From an uncultured Sulfitobacter sp. (GTDB taxonomy: Bacteria > Pseudomonadota > Alphaproteobacteria > Rhodobacterales > Rhodobacteraceae): DNA of 64,000 nucleotides. The position numbers and the translations under genes were made by a program. Where the stretch lies: contig CALFWM010000008.1 in NCBI GenBank assembly GCA_937928635.1, forward strand, positions 124,001 to 188,000. The letters are read 5' to 3'. The notes under the pieces were generated by a model. It was not told where the DNA came from. It did not search any database and saw nothing but the letters and a program-made list of their open reading frames with translations. Positions 51,960 to 60,972 of this stretch are shown piece after piece (the stretch's first letter is position 1; each line of letters opens with the position of its first letter).

Positions 51960-53032
51960 CAAAGAAATATCGAAAAGATCCAACAAAACCCAGCATCACG
52001 TTTGACAACTATGTGATCCCCGAAACGGTAAAAGAGCAGCGCCCTGTCTCTGCCGCGCCCTTCGGGGCAATTTTTGGCGATGAGGCAAAGCCGCTGGTGT
52101 CTCCGATGGTTGTTTCGACCGGCATTATCGTTTCATTGACCTTTTTGCTGGGTGTTTTGACAACCTTGTACTTTACCAAAGGTTCGGTGGAGGCCGCCGC
52201 GCCGGCCAAAGAACAACCCATAACAACGCAAGCAACAGAGACCTATGCGATGGCCGCCGTTGACGCGACAGAGGTTCTGGCCGCGCAAGGAGCAGCGGAG
52301 CTTGACCCCGCCAAGGCACTGGCGCGTGTGGTAAATGCCAGCCTCGAACAGGATGTCACACGGCAGGACGGGACAGATTTGATCACACCAACCGGGGCGA
52401 TGTCGCGTCCCAACCCATCAGAACTCAGCATGACGGAGATCTTGCTGGGGCTGTCGCCCACCCGCAGCAAGGGCAGTCTGGATGGGGCGGGCAAAGACGT
52501 CAAAGGCAGCCAGACGATCCTGAACCGGGACAAGCTGCGCATTCTGAAAGAAGGCGTTTTGTCCGGGGACTACACCGTCAAAACCGTCAAACGTCATGGC
52601 AAAAACCGCCTGTGTCTGCGTATGCCAGCGCTGAACGTGTCGCAGGACGAAGCCGCAGATTTGCTGCGTGAGGCCGCCGCGCGTGGTGAAATCGAATTGC
52701 CAGAGGCACTCGCTACCGCCGATGGTGACTTTGACGCCGATACACTGATCTTTAACCTTGTACAGACGTCGTTGGCCAATGACGGCACGGAGGAAGGCAT
52801 CCGCGCCGCAAAAGAGATGAGCCGCCGTGCCTTTGCCGCCTCCAACGCCAAGACCAGCAAGGTCAAGGGCGAGCGGATTTACGAAGTTGTTGCCGGTGAC
52901 AGCCTTGCCTACCTGTCGTTGCAGTTTTACGGCCAGCCGAGTGCCTATCTCAGGATTTTCGAGGCAAACCGGAACATCCTCAAGTCTCCTGATAAGATAC
53001 AGGTTGGCCAGCGTCTAATAATCCCCGGATAA
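51956..53032 (+). CDS. Membrane-anchored LysM protein
   Basis: A 358-residue protein with a 55-residue cytosolic N terminus, one membrane helix (VSTGIIVSLTFLLGVLTTLYF, about 55-75), a long low-complexity, Ala-rich periplasmic region, and a C-terminal LysM domain (YEVVAGDSLAYLSLQFYG to VGQRLIIPG). LysM binds peptidoglycan. Coupled to the rhodanese-fold gene, it may form an envelope complex anchored to the wall. The middle part (NRDKLRILKEGVLSGDYTVK and a repeat of ALRAAA-type helices) has no named domain that I recognise. Confidence 0.8.
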   Translation: MTKKYRKDPTKPSITFDNYVIPETVKEQRPVSAAPFGAIFGDEAKPLVSPMVVSTGIIVSLTFLLGVLTTLYFTKGSVEAAAPAKEQPITTQATETYAMAAVDATEVLAAQGAAELDPAKALARVVNASLEQDVTRQDGTDLITPTGAMSRPNPSELSMTEILLGLSPTRSKGSLDGAGKDVKGSQTILNRDKLRILKEGVLSGDYTVKTVKRHGKNRLCLRMPALNVSQDEAADLLREAAARGEIELPEALATADGDFDADTLIFNLVQTSLANDGTEEGIRAAKEMSRRAFAASNAKTSKVKGERIYEVVAGDSLAYLSLQFYGQPSAYLRIFEANRNILKSPDKIQVGQRLIIPG

Positions 53033-53062
53033 TAATAAACACAGTCGCAGCTGCCATCTGGC

Positions 53063-53100
53063 ATCGGGCCGCCCTTGTCTGGGGTGGCCCGATTGTTTTG
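53063..53100 (+). terminator. Intrinsic terminator after the LysM gene
   Basis: An 11-bp stem (ATCGGGCCGCC, 53063-53073, with GGTGGCCCGAT, 53083-53093, one G-U pair) is followed by TGTTTTG, 31 nt after the LysM stop. Confidence 0.8.
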
Positions 53101-53181
53101 CGACTGGCGGTGCGAAATACCTGTGGATAATCGCCCTAGACTGCTGGCGGAATGCGCGGCAGATATGCTAGGTTTAGCGCC

Positions 53182-55029
53182 ATGGCCCACCCCGACCCCC
53201 ATATAAGCGAAAACGCACCCGTGATCCGGCAGCTGGATGATGCCGCAATCAACCGTATTGCCGCAGGCGAGGTGGTGGAGCGTCCGGCCTCAGCCGTCAA
53301 GGAACTGGTCGAAAATGCCATTGATGCGGGCGCGCAACGTATCTCCGTTGACTACGCGGATGGCGGCAAGACCCTGATCCGCGTTACGGATGATGGCTGT
53401 GGCATTCCGCCCGATGATCTGCCGCTGGCGCTGTCGCGCCATGCGACGTCCAAAATAGATGGCACCGATTTGCTCAACATCCACACCTTCGGCTTTCGCG
53501 GCGAAGCATTGCCGTCGCTGGGTGCGGTGGGTCGGCTGACCATCACCAGCCGCGCGGCAGGGCAGGTGGGTGCTGAGATTGCCGTCAACGGTGGGCGTAT
53601 GGAACCTGTCAAACCTGCCGCACTCAACAGCGGCAGCGTTGTCACCCTGCGCGATTTGTTTTTTGCCACGCCCGCGCGGCTCAAGTTTTTGCGCACCGAT
53701 CGGGCAGAGGCGCAGGCGATTGCGGATGTGGTCAAACGTCTGGCGATGGCAGAACCCTTTGTGCAGTTCGTGCTGCGCGGCGTGTCGGGCGATGGGCCGG
53801 GGCGCGAGGTGTTTCGCGCCGGGGCGGAACAGGGCGATATGTTTGCCGCGCTTCACGGGCGGTTGGCCGGTGTTCTGGGCCGCGAATTTGCCGACAACGC
53901 ATTGGCCATTGATGCGCAGCGCGAGGGGCTGCACCTGACCGGGTATGCTGCCCTGCCGACCTATTCGCGCGGCTCCGCCGTGGCGCAGTACCTGTTTGTG
54001 AATGGTCGCCCGGTCAAAGACAAAATGCTGATTGGCGCCCTGCGCGGGGCCTATTTTGATTTCCTCAGCCGCGACCGGCACCCAGCGGCGGCACTGTTTA
54101 TCGACTGTGATCCGACGCTGGTGGATGTAAACGTGCACCCGGCCAAATCAGAGGTGCGGTTTCGCGATCCGGGCCTTGCGCGCGGGCTGATCGTATCTGC
54201 CCTGCGTCATGCATTGGCAGAAGCCGGGCACCGCGCCTCCACCACGGTTGCAGGTGCCACGCTGGGCGCGATGCAGCCAGAGCAACCGGGCGCGCGGGTC
54301 TATCAGATGGACCGGCCCAGCCTTGGTGCACGCAAAGCTGCCTTTTCCGGTCAAGCGCCTGAACCGGGGTTTGCGGAAACCTCTGGCATGTGGGGCCGGG
54401 TCGAAACCCCTGCCGAAGACGCTGTGCAAACGACGGATGAGGCCCCTGATTATCCGCTGGGCACGGCGCGCGGGCAGGTGCACGAAAACTATATCATTGC
54501 GCAAACCGCAACCGGCATGGTGATCGTTGATCAACACGCCGCCCACGAACGGCTGGTCTATGAAAAGCTCAAAAACCAGATGGCTGAAAATGGCGTGGCC
54601 TCTCAGGCGTTGTTGATCCCTGAAATTGTGGAACTTTCAGCCAATGACTGCGCCCGCCTGCTGGAACTTGCAGAACCGTTGGGCAAACTTGGCCTTGGCA
54701 TCGAGGCCTTTGGCGGCACGGCCATCGCGGTGCGCGAAACCCCGGCCATCCTTGGCACCGTCAACGCCAAAGCGATGCTGCTTGATATTCTCGATGAACT
54801 TGCGGATCAGAACGACACGAACCTGCTGCAAGCCCGGATTGAGGCGATCCTCAGTCGCATTGCCTGTTATGGGTCGATCCGGTCGGGTCGCTGGATGCGC
54901 GCAGAGGAAATGAACGCCCTTCTGCGCGAGATGGAAGCGACGCCCCATTCCGGCCAGTGCAACCACGGGCGCCCGACGTATGTGGAGTTGAAGCTGACGG
55001 ATATTGAGCGGCTCTTTGGGCGTACATGA
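53182..55029 (+). CDS. mutL: DNA mismatch repair protein MutL
   Basis: A 615-residue MutL. The GHKL ATPase domain has RIAAGEVVERPASAVKELVENAIDAGA, DDGCGI and FGFRGEALPSL. The C-terminal domain has DQHAAHERLVYE, which satisfies the DQHA(X)2E(X)4E endonuclease motif, and GQCNHGRPT near the end, so it should nick DNA itself as expected where MutH is absent. ATG 53182 is the likely start. It overlaps rmuC by four bases. Confidence 0.96.
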   Translation: MAHPDPHISENAPVIRQLDDAAINRIAAGEVVERPASAVKELVENAIDAGAQRISVDYADGGKTLIRVTDDGCGIPPDDLPLALSRHATSKIDGTDLLNIHTFGFRGEALPSLGAVGRLTITSRAAGQVGAEIAVNGGRMEPVKPAALNSGSVVTLRDLFFATPARLKFLRTDRAEAQAIADVVKRLAMAEPFVQFVLRGVSGDGPGREVFRAGAEQGDMFAALHGRLAGVLGREFADNALAIDAQREGLHLTGYAALPTYSRGSAVAQYLFVNGRPVKDKMLIGALRGAYFDFLSRDRHPAAALFIDCDPTLVDVNVHPAKSEVRFRDPGLARGLIVSALRHALAEAGHRASTTVAGATLGAMQPEQPGARVYQMDRPSLGARKAAFSGQAPEPGFAETSGMWGRVETPAEDAVQTTDEAPDYPLGTARGQVHENYIIAQTATGMVIVDQHAAHERLVYEKLKNQMAENGVASQALLIPEIVELSANDCARLLELAEPLGKLGLGIEAFGGTAIAVRETPAILGTVNAKAMLLDILDELADQNDTNLLQARIEAILSRIACYGSIRSGRWMRAEEMNALLREMEATPHSGQCNHGRPTYVELKLTDIERLFGRT

Positions 55030-56264
55030 TTGATATCGCCGGTAAAACCTATGCCTTTGATGATCCCATTGTGATGGCGGCCCTTGCGGGGGCGGGGGTT
55101 GTATTGCTGGTCCTGATCCTGCTGGTCATGGCTGTGCGCGCGGCGGGGCGCTCTGCGCGGATGGCCGCGCCGCTGGGGCAGCAATTGCGTATGCTGGGGG
55201 GGCACGTTCAACAATTGGGGGCCGCGCAGGAACGTCTGCAAGGCGGGTTGCAAACCGTGTCAGACACCCAGGCCAATGCCCAGACCCAGGTGATCCAGAC
55301 GATGGAGGCGCGCCTGAACGCGGTCCAGCTACAGATGCAGGAACGTCTGGCGGATAATGCTACGCGGTCCGCACGTGCGCTGGCCGAGATGCAGGAACGC
55401 ATGAATGCAACGCTGCACGGGTCGTCCAAACAGACCACCACCAGCCTGACCCAATTGCAGGAACGTCTTGCCGCGATTGACAAGGCGCAGGACAACATCA
55501 CCAAATTGTCCGGCGATGTGCTCTCGCTGCAAGATATTCTCAGCAACAAACAGACGCGCGGGGCATTTGGGGAAATCCAGTTGATGGATATCGTTTCAAA
55601 GGCGTTGCCCACAGCCAGTTATGCGCTGCAAGCCACGCTTTCCAACGGGAAACGCGCAGATTGTCTGATCCACCTGCCCAACCCGCCCGGGCCCATCGTG
55701 ATCGACAGCAAATTTCCCCTGGAGGCCTATGAAGCCTTGCGCAATGCCGAAACGGAATATGCGCTCAAAGACGCGGTGGCCAAAATGAAAACCTCTGTCA
55801 GGGCGCATATCAGGGCCATTTCAGACAAGTACATTCTGGAAGGCGAAACCGCCGATGGCGCGTTGATGTTCCTGCCATCCGAGGCGGTCTATGCCGAATT
55901 GCACGCCAATTTCCCCGAGCTGATCCGCGAAGGGTTTGACGCGCGTGTCTGGATCGTCTCGCCCACCACCTGCATGGCCACGCTCAACACCATGCGGGCG
56001 ATTCTGAAAGACGCCCGCATGCGCGAACAGGCCGGGGCGATCCGCAAGGAGCTGGGTCTGTTGCACGGAGATGTAGAGCGTCTTGTGACCCGTGTGGGCA
56101 ACCTTGATCGTCATTTCGGCCAGGCCCGCAAAGACGTGGATGACATCATGATCAGCTCTGAAAAGGCCGCCAAACGCGCCGGGCGATTGCACAATTTTGA
56201 TTTTGAAGAACTGGCCAAGGAAGACAATCCAACCGTTGTTCCGCTGACCAAACCGGAACTTTAG
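55026..56264 (+). CDS. rmuC: DNA recombination protein RmuC
   Basis: A 412-residue RmuC: N-terminal membrane helix (about 17-38), a long coiled-coil-like region (about 40-170) and a PD-(D/E)XK nuclease-like domain with RGAFGEIQL, VIDSKFPLEAYEAL and WIVSPTT. RmuC limits recombination at inverted repeats. The start overlaps the mutL stop (ATGA), so the two repair genes are coupled. Confidence 0.93.
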   Translation: MIDIAGKTYAFDDPIVMAALAGAGVVLLVLILLVMAVRAAGRSARMAAPLGQQLRMLGGHVQQLGAAQERLQGGLQTVSDTQANAQTQVIQTMEARLNAVQLQMQERLADNATRSARALAEMQERMNATLHGSSKQTTTSLTQLQERLAAIDKAQDNITKLSGDVLSLQDILSNKQTRGAFGEIQLMDIVSKALPTASYALQATLSNGKRADCLIHLPNPPGPIVIDSKFPLEAYEALRNAETEYALKDAVAKMKTSVRAHIRAISDKYILEGETADGALMFLPSEAVYAELHANFPELIREGFDARVWIVSPTTCMATLNTMRAILKDARMREQAGAIRKELGLLHGDVERLVTRVGNLDRHFGQARKDVDDIMISSEKAAKRAGRLHNFDFEELAKEDNPTVVPLTKPEL

Positions 56265-56272
56265 GGGTGTAA

Positions 56273-56310
56273 AGGGGAAGGGCGCTAAACCTCTCCCCCA
56301 TTTTTAGTCT
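56273..56310 (+). terminator. Possible terminator after rmuC
   Basis: GGGGAAGG and CCTCTCCCCC can pair with a bulge across an 8-nt loop, followed by ATTTTTA, just after the rmuC stop. The imperfect stem keeps confidence low. Confidence 0.4.
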
Positions 56311-56369
56311 GGCCGCATCTGTCCGGCGTACTAGCTATACCAGACGATCAAACAGGACTGAAAATACCT

Positions 56370-57689
56370 ATGCCATTTGAAGCTGTGACCCACGGTGGCC
56401 CATTAGGCGCGCCGCCACCCCGTAAAATTGCCGTTATCGGTGCCGGAATATCCGGAATGGGGGCTGCAAATATGCTGGCACTTAATCACCATGTGACCCT
56501 GTTTGAAGCAGGCGATGATCTGGGCGGGCACGCCCGTACCGTGGTTGCGGGCAAAAACGGTGATCAACCGGTCGACACGGGGTTTATCGTTTTCAACTAT
56601 GCAAATTACCCCCATTTGGCCGCGTTGTTCAAAGAGCTCGACGTGCCGGTGGTGAAATCCAACATGAGCTTTGGGGCTTCAATTGATGGCGGGCGGTTGG
56701 AATATGCGCTGACCAGCATCCCGGCCTTTTTTGCCCAGCCCAAGAACGCCCTGAACCCTGCGTTTTTGCGCATGGTGCGCGATATCTTTCGGTTCAACAA
56801 ACACGCGCTTGAAATCGCCAGCGATCCCGCCTTGACCATTGGCGGTTTCCTCGATGCGCTTGGGGCAGGCAGCTATTTCCGCAAATACTATCTGGCACCC
56901 CTGTCCGGCGCGATCTGGTCGACACCAACAGAAAAGATCATGGATTTTCCGGCTTATGCCATGATCAACTTTTTCCACAATCACGGGCTGCTGGGGTACT
57001 CCGGTCAGCATCAGTGGTACACGGTAGAGGGCGGATCACGGCAATATGTGAACCGGCTTGAAACGCAGCTGCGCAACCGGGGTGTTCAAATTCGCCTGAA
57101 TGCGCCTGTCGCCTGGGTGCGGCGCGGCTTGCAAGGCCCGCAGGTGCGCGCCATGGCTGGTGACTGGGAGAGCTTTGATGAGGTCATCTTTGCCACACAT
57201 TCCGATGACACCTTGCGACTGCTCAGCGATCCCTCCGCGCAAGAAACCAAGGCGCTGGGTGCGATCCACTATCAACCGAACGATGTGATCCTGCACGCGG
57301 ACGAACGCATGATGCCAAAGCGGCGCAGCACCTGGGCGTCCTGGGTTTACACGGAAGACAAAAATGCGGTCAGCGAACGTATTGATCTGACCTATTGGAT
57401 GAACTCGTTACAGCCGATCCCGATGGATGATCCGCATTTTGTAACCCTCAACACCAAACGCGAAATCCGCCAAGAGCTGATTTACGATCAGGTCACTCTG
57501 CGCCATCCGGTCTATGATCTGGAAGCGCTGGCCGCCCAAAAAGAGATCACCGGCTTTAACGGCACGCAGAACACTTGGTTTTGTGGTGCCTGGATGAAAC
57601 AGGGCTTTCACGAGGATGGTTTGGCAAGCGCGGTGGACGTTGGGCATGCGCTTGAAAGATCTGCCGCCATGCCGTTGGTGGCTGAGTGA
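56370..57689 (+). CDS. FAD amine-oxidase-family protein (UfaD/RSP_1091-like)
   Basis: A 439-residue flavoprotein with the dinucleotide motif AVIGAGISGMGAANML at the N terminus, FEAGDDLGGHARTV, and a C-terminal WFCGAWMKQGFHEDG flavin-binding segment. It is the first of five tightly coupled genes in the same order as a Rhodobacter sphaeroides operon of the sigma-E/ChrR singlet-oxygen regulon. In that species the corresponding protein is reported as a fatty-acyl desaturase in methylated furan fatty acid synthesis. I base the call on gene order and family, not alignment. The stop overlaps the next gene. Confidence 0.85.
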   Translation: MPFEAVTHGGPLGAPPPRKIAVIGAGISGMGAANMLALNHHVTLFEAGDDLGGHARTVVAGKNGDQPVDTGFIVFNYANYPHLAALFKELDVPVVKSNMSFGASIDGGRLEYALTSIPAFFAQPKNALNPAFLRMVRDIFRFNKHALEIASDPALTIGGFLDALGAGSYFRKYYLAPLSGAIWSTPTEKIMDFPAYAMINFFHNHGLLGYSGQHQWYTVEGGSRQYVNRLETQLRNRGVQIRLNAPVAWVRRGLQGPQVRAMAGDWESFDEVIFATHSDDTLRLLSDPSAQETKALGAIHYQPNDVILHADERMMPKRRSTWASWVYTEDKNAVSERIDLTYWMNSLQPIPMDDPHFVTLNTKREIRQELIYDQVTLRHPVYDLEALAAQKEITGFNGTQNTWFCGAWMKQGFHEDGLASAVDVGHALERSAAMPLVAE

Positions 57690-58450
57690 GCAAGACGCGC
57701 GTTGAACATATCGCGGGCCACACATACCACGGGCGCAAAGGCGATGTAGAAAACGCATTTCGCTATGGCATCGACTATGTGCTGCTCGACGCGGAGGCCG
57801 AGCCGAAAACGCCCCTGTTGTTTGGCCGCAATCGGGCGGGGCTCACCTCGCTTTTTGACAGTGACCATGGCGGGGCACCCAAACAGGGGCGCGGGGCGGC
57901 ATGGGTGCGCGAAGTGCTCGCACAGCATCAGATCAACGGCGTGAAGCGCATTGAATTATTGGCGCAACCGCGTGTGTTGGGCCATGTTTTTAACCCGGTC
58001 AGTTTTTGGCTGTGCCGGGACACGCGCGGGGATTTGGCCGCTGTGATCGCAGAGGTCAGCAATACTTATGGCGACCGGCATTCCTACCTGTGTCAGCGCT
58101 CTGACAAACACCCCATTGGGCCGCAAGACCGTGTGCAGGCCAACAAGATCTTTCATGTCTCGCCGTTCCAACCGGTGGAGGGCAGCTATACGTTTCGGTT
58201 CGATATCACGGCAGACCGTGTGGGCATCTGGATCGACTATACTGCCGGAAATGGCGGGTTGATCGCGACCTTGGCTGGCAAACGCGCGCCCCTGACCAAT
58301 GTGAGTATCTTGCGCGCGCTGCTTCGCCGTCCCTTTGGCGCGCGGCGTGTTCTGGCGTTGATCCATTGGCAGGCGTTGAAACTTTGGTGGAAAGGAGCGC
58401 TGTTTCGCAACCGTCCATTGCCCCCCGAAAAGGAAATCTCGCGCGGATGA
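57686..58450 (+). CDS. DUF1365 family protein
   Basis: A 254-residue protein with the DUF1365 core: HTYHGRKG, FRYGIDYVLLD, VLGHVFNPVSFWLC, VSNTYGDRHSY and NKIFHVSPFQPVEGSYTFRF. It starts with GTG at 57686 within the end of the oxidase gene. In Rhodobacter the neighbouring homologue is implicated, together with the oxidase, in furan fatty acid formation and the singlet-oxygen response. The chemistry here is inferred from that. It overlaps the transporter gene by four bases. Confidence 0.88.
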   Translation: MSKTRVEHIAGHTYHGRKGDVENAFRYGIDYVLLDAEAEPKTPLLFGRNRAGLTSLFDSDHGGAPKQGRGAAWVREVLAQHQINGVKRIELLAQPRVLGHVFNPVSFWLCRDTRGDLAAVIAEVSNTYGDRHSYLCQRSDKHPIGPQDRVQANKIFHVSPFQPVEGSYTFRFDITADRVGIWIDYTAGNGGLIATLAGKRAPLTNVSILRALLRRPFGARRVLALIHWQALKLWWKGALFRNRPLPPEKEISRG

Positions 58451-59682
58451 GCGCGCTTGGCCTCAGATTACCCTCTTACGCCCTGTTTGCTTCGCTTTTG
58501 GCGGCGGCGGGTCTGCCGATCTACATTCATGCGCCAAAATTCTATGTTGACGAATACGGCGTATCGCTGGCCGCCCTTGGGACGATCCTTTTTGGACTAA
58601 GACTGCTGGACGTGGTGCAAGACCCGCTGCTGGGCCGCCTGTCAGAGGTATTGCGCCATCATCGCGGTGTGGCTGTCGCCATCGCAGCCATGATCATGGC
58701 GGTTGCGATGCTGGGTCTGTTTGCCGTGACGCCGCCCCTGGCCCCGGTGATGTGGTTTGGGCTGATGCTGACGCTGGTGTTTTCCGCATTCAGCTTTCTG
58801 ACCATCTGCTTTTACGCACAAGGTGTCGCTAAAGCGGATGCCCTACCCGGCATGGGCCATTTGATGCTGGCGCGCTGGCGCGAAACAGGATCGCTGCTGG
58901 GGGTCTGTGTTGCCTCTGTTGCGCCGGTTGGGCTGGGTGTCTGGATGGGTGCCCCCTTTGCCGGGTTTTCCGTTGGCTTTGCGATTTTGGCACTGGCGGC
59001 GGTGGTGGCCATGCGGGGGGAATGGCATGCCGCAGACCTGCCAGAGGCGACAGGATTTGCTATCATTCTGCGCGATCCGGTCGCGCGCCAATTGCTGTTG
59101 ATCGGTCTGGTGAACGCTGCTCCTGTGGCGGTCAGCTCCACCTTATTTCTCTTTTACGTCGAAACTGCTCTGGAGGCACCGGGCTGGGAAGGGCCGCTGT
59201 TGCTGCTGTTTTTTCTGTCTGCGGCAGTGGCCGCACCTTTTTGGGGAAAATATGCGGAACGATTTGGGGACCGGCGCGTTTTACTTTCAGCGATGGTGTT
59301 GGCGATCTTTGCTTTTGGCGGGGCGGTGTTTCTGGGGGCAGGCGACAAATGGCTGTTTGCGTTGGTCTGTTTGGCCTCCGGCGCGGCCATGGGCGCAGAC
59401 CTGACACTGCTGCCCGCCATGTTTGCAACAAGGATGGCGAAAATTTCACCGTCCGCTGCCGAAGGTTTTGGCCTTTGGTCATTTGTGGGGAAATTCACAT
59501 TGGCCTTGGCCGCGATTGGTCTGCTTCCGCTGTTGGAAGGGGCCGGGTTAGAAAGCGCGCCTGCGCGCAGCCCTGAATCGGCGGTAAGTCTGCTGGTGTG
59601 GCTTTACGCGGGCCTGCCTTGCGTGTTGAAGGTGTTGGCCATCGTCTTGTTGGTCCGGTTAAATGATGGAAAGGACGGTTAA
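58447..59682 (+). CDS. MFS transporter of the DUF1365/amine-oxidase operon
   Basis: A 411-residue, twelve-helix major facilitator with the GPH-type loop LFGLRLLDVVQDPLLGRLS. ATG 58447 overlaps the DUF1365 stop and TAATG joins it to the DUF3833 gene. The cargo is unknown; a lipid-related function is possible from the operon. Confidence 0.85.
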   Translation: MSALGLRLPSYALFASLLAAAGLPIYIHAPKFYVDEYGVSLAALGTILFGLRLLDVVQDPLLGRLSEVLRHHRGVAVAIAAMIMAVAMLGLFAVTPPLAPVMWFGLMLTLVFSAFSFLTICFYAQGVAKADALPGMGHLMLARWRETGSLLGVCVASVAPVGLGVWMGAPFAGFSVGFAILALAAVVAMRGEWHAADLPEATGFAIILRDPVARQLLLIGLVNAAPVAVSSTLFLFYVETALEAPGWEGPLLLLFFLSAAVAAPFWGKYAERFGDRRVLLSAMVLAIFAFGGAVFLGAGDKWLFALVCLASGAAMGADLTLLPAMFATRMAKISPSAAEGFGLWSFVGKFTLALAAIGLLPLLEGAGLESAPARSPESAVSLLVWLYAGLPCVLKVLAIVLLVRLNDGKDG

Positions 59683-60239
59683 TGGAGATCTTCGTTTGCA
59701 TCATTATCGGATTCACCCTTTGTCTGGGGGTGGTCATGTTCCGTCGGGCTTATGGCGAATTTCCGGGCCAGTCCCCAACGGACTATGTGGATGATTGCCT
59801 TTCTTTTGACCTCAAGGAACGTCTGAATGGTAAAATGATCTGTGAAGGGGTCATTTTTGGCCCATTGGGGCGGATGACCTCCAGTTTTGTAGCAGATTTT
59901 GACATTTCATGGGACGGCGATGTGGGTGTGCTCACCGAACACTTTCGCTATGATGATGGCTCCACCCAGATGCGGGAATGGACAATCACCATGGGCCAGG
60001 GTGATGATTTTACAGCCACGGCACCTGATGTGCCGGGGACGGGAAAAGGGATGCAATGTGGGGCGACTGTTCAGATGATTTACCCGATCAGGCTGCCCGA
60101 TGATGCGGGTGGCCACGTGTTGCGAGCGATTGACTGGATGTACCTGACGCCTGACGGCACCATCATCAACCGCAGCCAGTTTCTCAAATTTGGCATTCGC
60201 GTTGCCGAACTGGTTGCCACAATCAGGCCGGTGGTCTGA
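59682..60239 (+). CDS. DUF3833 family protein
   Basis: A 185-residue protein with an N-terminal membrane helix (about 2-20) and the DUF3833 features YFxxLKERLNGKMICEGVIF-like start, FDISWDGDVGVLTEHFRYDDGS and WMYLTPDGTIINRSQFLKFG. The family is a lipocalin-like, membrane-anchored group of unknown function common in this operon. Starts and stops overlap neighbours by one nucleotide (TAATG, TGATG). Confidence 0.85.
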   Translation: MEIFVCIIIGFTLCLGVVMFRRAYGEFPGQSPTDYVDDCLSFDLKERLNGKMICEGVIFGPLGRMTSSFVADFDISWDGDVGVLTEHFRYDDGSTQMREWTITMGQGDDFTATAPDVPGTGKGMQCGATVQMIYPIRLPDDAGGHVLRAIDWMYLTPDGTIINRSQFLKFGIRVAELVATIRPVV

Positions 60240-60970
60240 TGCGGGATTGGGCCGGCAAACGGTATTGGCTGGTGGGTGCCAGCGACGGTCTTGGCGCGGC
60301 CTTGGCAGGCGCGATGAGCAGGGCGGGCGCCGAGGTAATCCTGTCGGCACGTTCCGAGGACAAGTTGATTGCCCTTGGCGCCACGCTGCCCGGTCGCGCA
60401 TCCGTTCAGACCATTGATGTCTCTGACAATGACAGTGTCATTGCCGCAGCACAGGCCGTAGGTACAGTGGACGGCGTTGTCTTTTTGGCAGGCGTTTACT
60501 GGCCTTTTTCGGCCAAAGACTGGAACGCAGACAAAGCCAACGCGATGGCAGACATCAATTTAACCGGATTGATACGCGTGATGGGGCAGGTTGTGCCTGC
60601 GATGGTGGCGCGCGATTCAGGGCATATCGTGATCACATCCAGCCTGTCGGGGTTTCGGGGTTTGCCCGGCTGCATCGGGTACACGGCGGCAAAGGCGGGC
60701 ACCATGTCACTGGCCGAATGCATGTATGCGGATTTGCGTAAAACGGGTGTCGAGGTGCAGGTGGTGAACCCCGGTTTCATCAAAACCCAATTGACCGCGC
60801 GCAATGACTTTTCCATGCCCTTCCTGATGGAACCCGAAGAGGCCGCGCAGCAAATGCTGGATCACATGGGTACGGATCGTTTCAAAAAGAGCTTTCCCTG
60901 GATTTTTTCGATGGTTTTTCGTGTGTCCCAGTTCTTCCCGGATTGGCTGTATTACCGGATTTTCAAGTAG
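60239..60970 (+). CDS. Short-chain dehydrogenase/reductase
   Basis: A 243-residue SDR. The NAD(P) site reads LVGASDGLGAALA, the active-site Ser lies in ITSSLSGFRGLPG and the Tyr-Lys pair in IGYTAAKAG (YxxxK). It closes the five-gene operon and may reduce a lipid carbonyl or alcohol. A C-terminal hydrophobic segment (about 215-235) might contact the membrane. Confidence 0.88.
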   Translation: MRDWAGKRYWLVGASDGLGAALAGAMSRAGAEVILSARSEDKLIALGATLPGRASVQTIDVSDNDSVIAAAQAVGTVDGVVFLAGVYWPFSAKDWNADKANAMADINLTGLIRVMGQVVPAMVARDSGHIVITSSLSGFRGLPGCIGYTAAKAGTMSLAECMYADLRKTGVEVQVVNPGFIKTQLTARNDFSMPFLMEPEEAAQQMLDHMGTDRFKKSFPWIFSMVFRVSQFFPDWLYYRIFK

Positions 60971-60972
60971 CG

